Of a DNA stretch of 64,000 nucleotides, positions 63,813 to 64,000 are shown in pieces. The notes beneath the pieces were generated by a model. The model saw only the letters and a program-made list of their open reading frames with translations. It ran no database searches and had not been told where the DNA came from. Every line of letters starts with the position of its first letter. The stretch's first letter is position 1. The translations under genes and the position numbers were made by a program. Source of the stretch: Bacteroidota bacterium. Lineage in GTDB: Bacteria > Bacteroidota > Bacteroidia > Chitinophagales > Chitinophagaceae. The stretch covers positions 29,271 through 93,270 of the forward strand of contig CANFXV010000004.1 in the NCBI GenBank assembly GCA_947451115.1. Direction: 5' to 3'.

Positions 63813-63850
63813 AAAAAAAACAAAAGGGCTTCAATTGCTTGAAACCCTTT
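63813..63850 (-). terminator. Terminator of tRNA-Val
   Basis: On the minus strand AAAGGG-TTTCAA pairs with TTGAA-CCCTTT, followed by TTTTGTTTTTTTT. It lies between the tRNA end and the methyltransferase start. Confidence 0.75.
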
Positions 63851-63861
63851 GTCTTATTCTG

Positions 63862-63936
63862 TGGGGGCACACGGGTTCGAACCGCGGACCCTCTGCTTGT
63901 AAGGCAGATGCTCTAAACCAACTGAGCTATGCCCCC
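63862..63936 (-). tRNA. tRNA-Val (anticodon TAC)
   Basis: The minus strand folds as a tRNA: acceptor GGGGGCA/TGCCCCC, D arm TAGCTCAGTTGG, anticodon stem TCTGC/GCAGA with loop CTTACAA (anticodon TAC), and T arm with GGTTCGAACC. Discriminator A is followed by CA, not CCA, so the CCA end must be added enzymatically. Confidence 0.93.
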
Positions 63937-64000
63937 TTTTGAGGAGTGCAAAAATAAGGGGCAAATAGGAATTCCCCAAAAAAAAGGTGATTTAATTTAA

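Noticed and set aside
1..64000. Mobile element, prophage, toxin-antitoxin or defence island
   Set aside because: I looked for transposases, integrases, terminal repeats, small paired genes and restriction or abortive-infection domains and saw none. The EVE domain protein alone is not enough to call a defence system.

Overview
This 64 kb window is chromosomal DNA from a low-GC Gram-negative member of the Bacteroidota. The gene content points to a Chitinophagaceae-type freshwater or soil bacterium (inference): a TonB-dependent receptor with an N-terminal carboxypeptidase-like domain, DUF4199, DUF1599 and BT_3928-type proteins, an alternative GlmU-like protein, YtxJ, and many lipoproteins with a Bacteroidota-style Cys lipobox. 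Several promoters also carry the Bacteroidota -7 element TAnnTTTG. Genes are densely packed with short gaps. I see no rRNA, CRISPR array, transposase, integrase or phage gene, so this is mainly core genome.

Layout. 1-5.8 kb: 5' end of serA, a beta-lactamase-fold serine hydrolase lipoprotein, a membrane pyrophosphatase with an extra C-terminal tail, an orphan BlaI/MecI repressor, a WbqC-like protein and an LEA-like lipoprotein. 5.8-9 kb: pyrimidine genes (pyrE, pyrB, pyrR) interleaved with a Nudix hydrolase and coaD. 9-15.4 kb: recF with a DUF721/DciA-like gene, a DoxX/BT_3928-DUF1599 pair, folP, an FKBP isomerase with an NrnA-like phosphoesterase, and ndk. 15.4-17.4 kb: a DEAD-box helicase, then a 270-bp tandem array of five hairpin-forming repeats, three more hairpins and tRNA-Pro(GGG). 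17.4-24.2 kb: a co-directional run from a dihydroorotase homologue lacking its metal ligands, through DUF4199 and two glycosyltransferases, to four genes (hddA, gmhA, hddC, gmhB) that together make GDP-D-glycero-alpha-D-manno-heptose. 24.2-36 kb: lepA, tpiA, a GlmU-like protein, pruA, pdhA, a membrane-anchored TPR protein, a LutA-like protein, an EVE protein, a fused SpmA/SpmB-type membrane protein, ychF and a glutaminyl cyclotransferase. 36-42.3 kb: a tight minus-strand operon of a 1001-residue TPR protein, an outer-membrane beta-barrel, a small membrane-anchored HU/CCDC81-like protein and a methyltransferase. 42.4-48.1 kb: thioesterase, cinA, a lipoylated E2 acyltransferase and a TonB-dependent receptor. 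48.1-53 kb: an EamA transporter, a glycosyltransferase, a DEDDh exonuclease, YtxJ and thiolase. 52-58.7 kb: a topoisomerase IV operon in which parE and parC are separated by DUF1835 and cupin genes. 58.9-64 kb: a YkgJ cysteine-cluster protein, a NamZ-type (DUF1343) protein, an LtaS-like sulfatase-fold membrane enzyme, a THUMP methyltransferase and tRNA-Val(TAC).

The main themes are envelope building (GDP-heptose, WbqC, glycosyltransferases, NamZ, the LtaS-like enzyme, the TPR/beta-barrel operon), nucleotide and cofactor synthesis, and information processing. The most unusual signal is the covarying hairpin array between tRNA-Pro and the helicase gene. The second is the apparently metal-free dihydroorotase homologue. 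No clearly new multi-gene system is proven; the TPR/beta-barrel/HU-like/methyltransferase operon is the best multi-gene candidate for uncharacterised biology.
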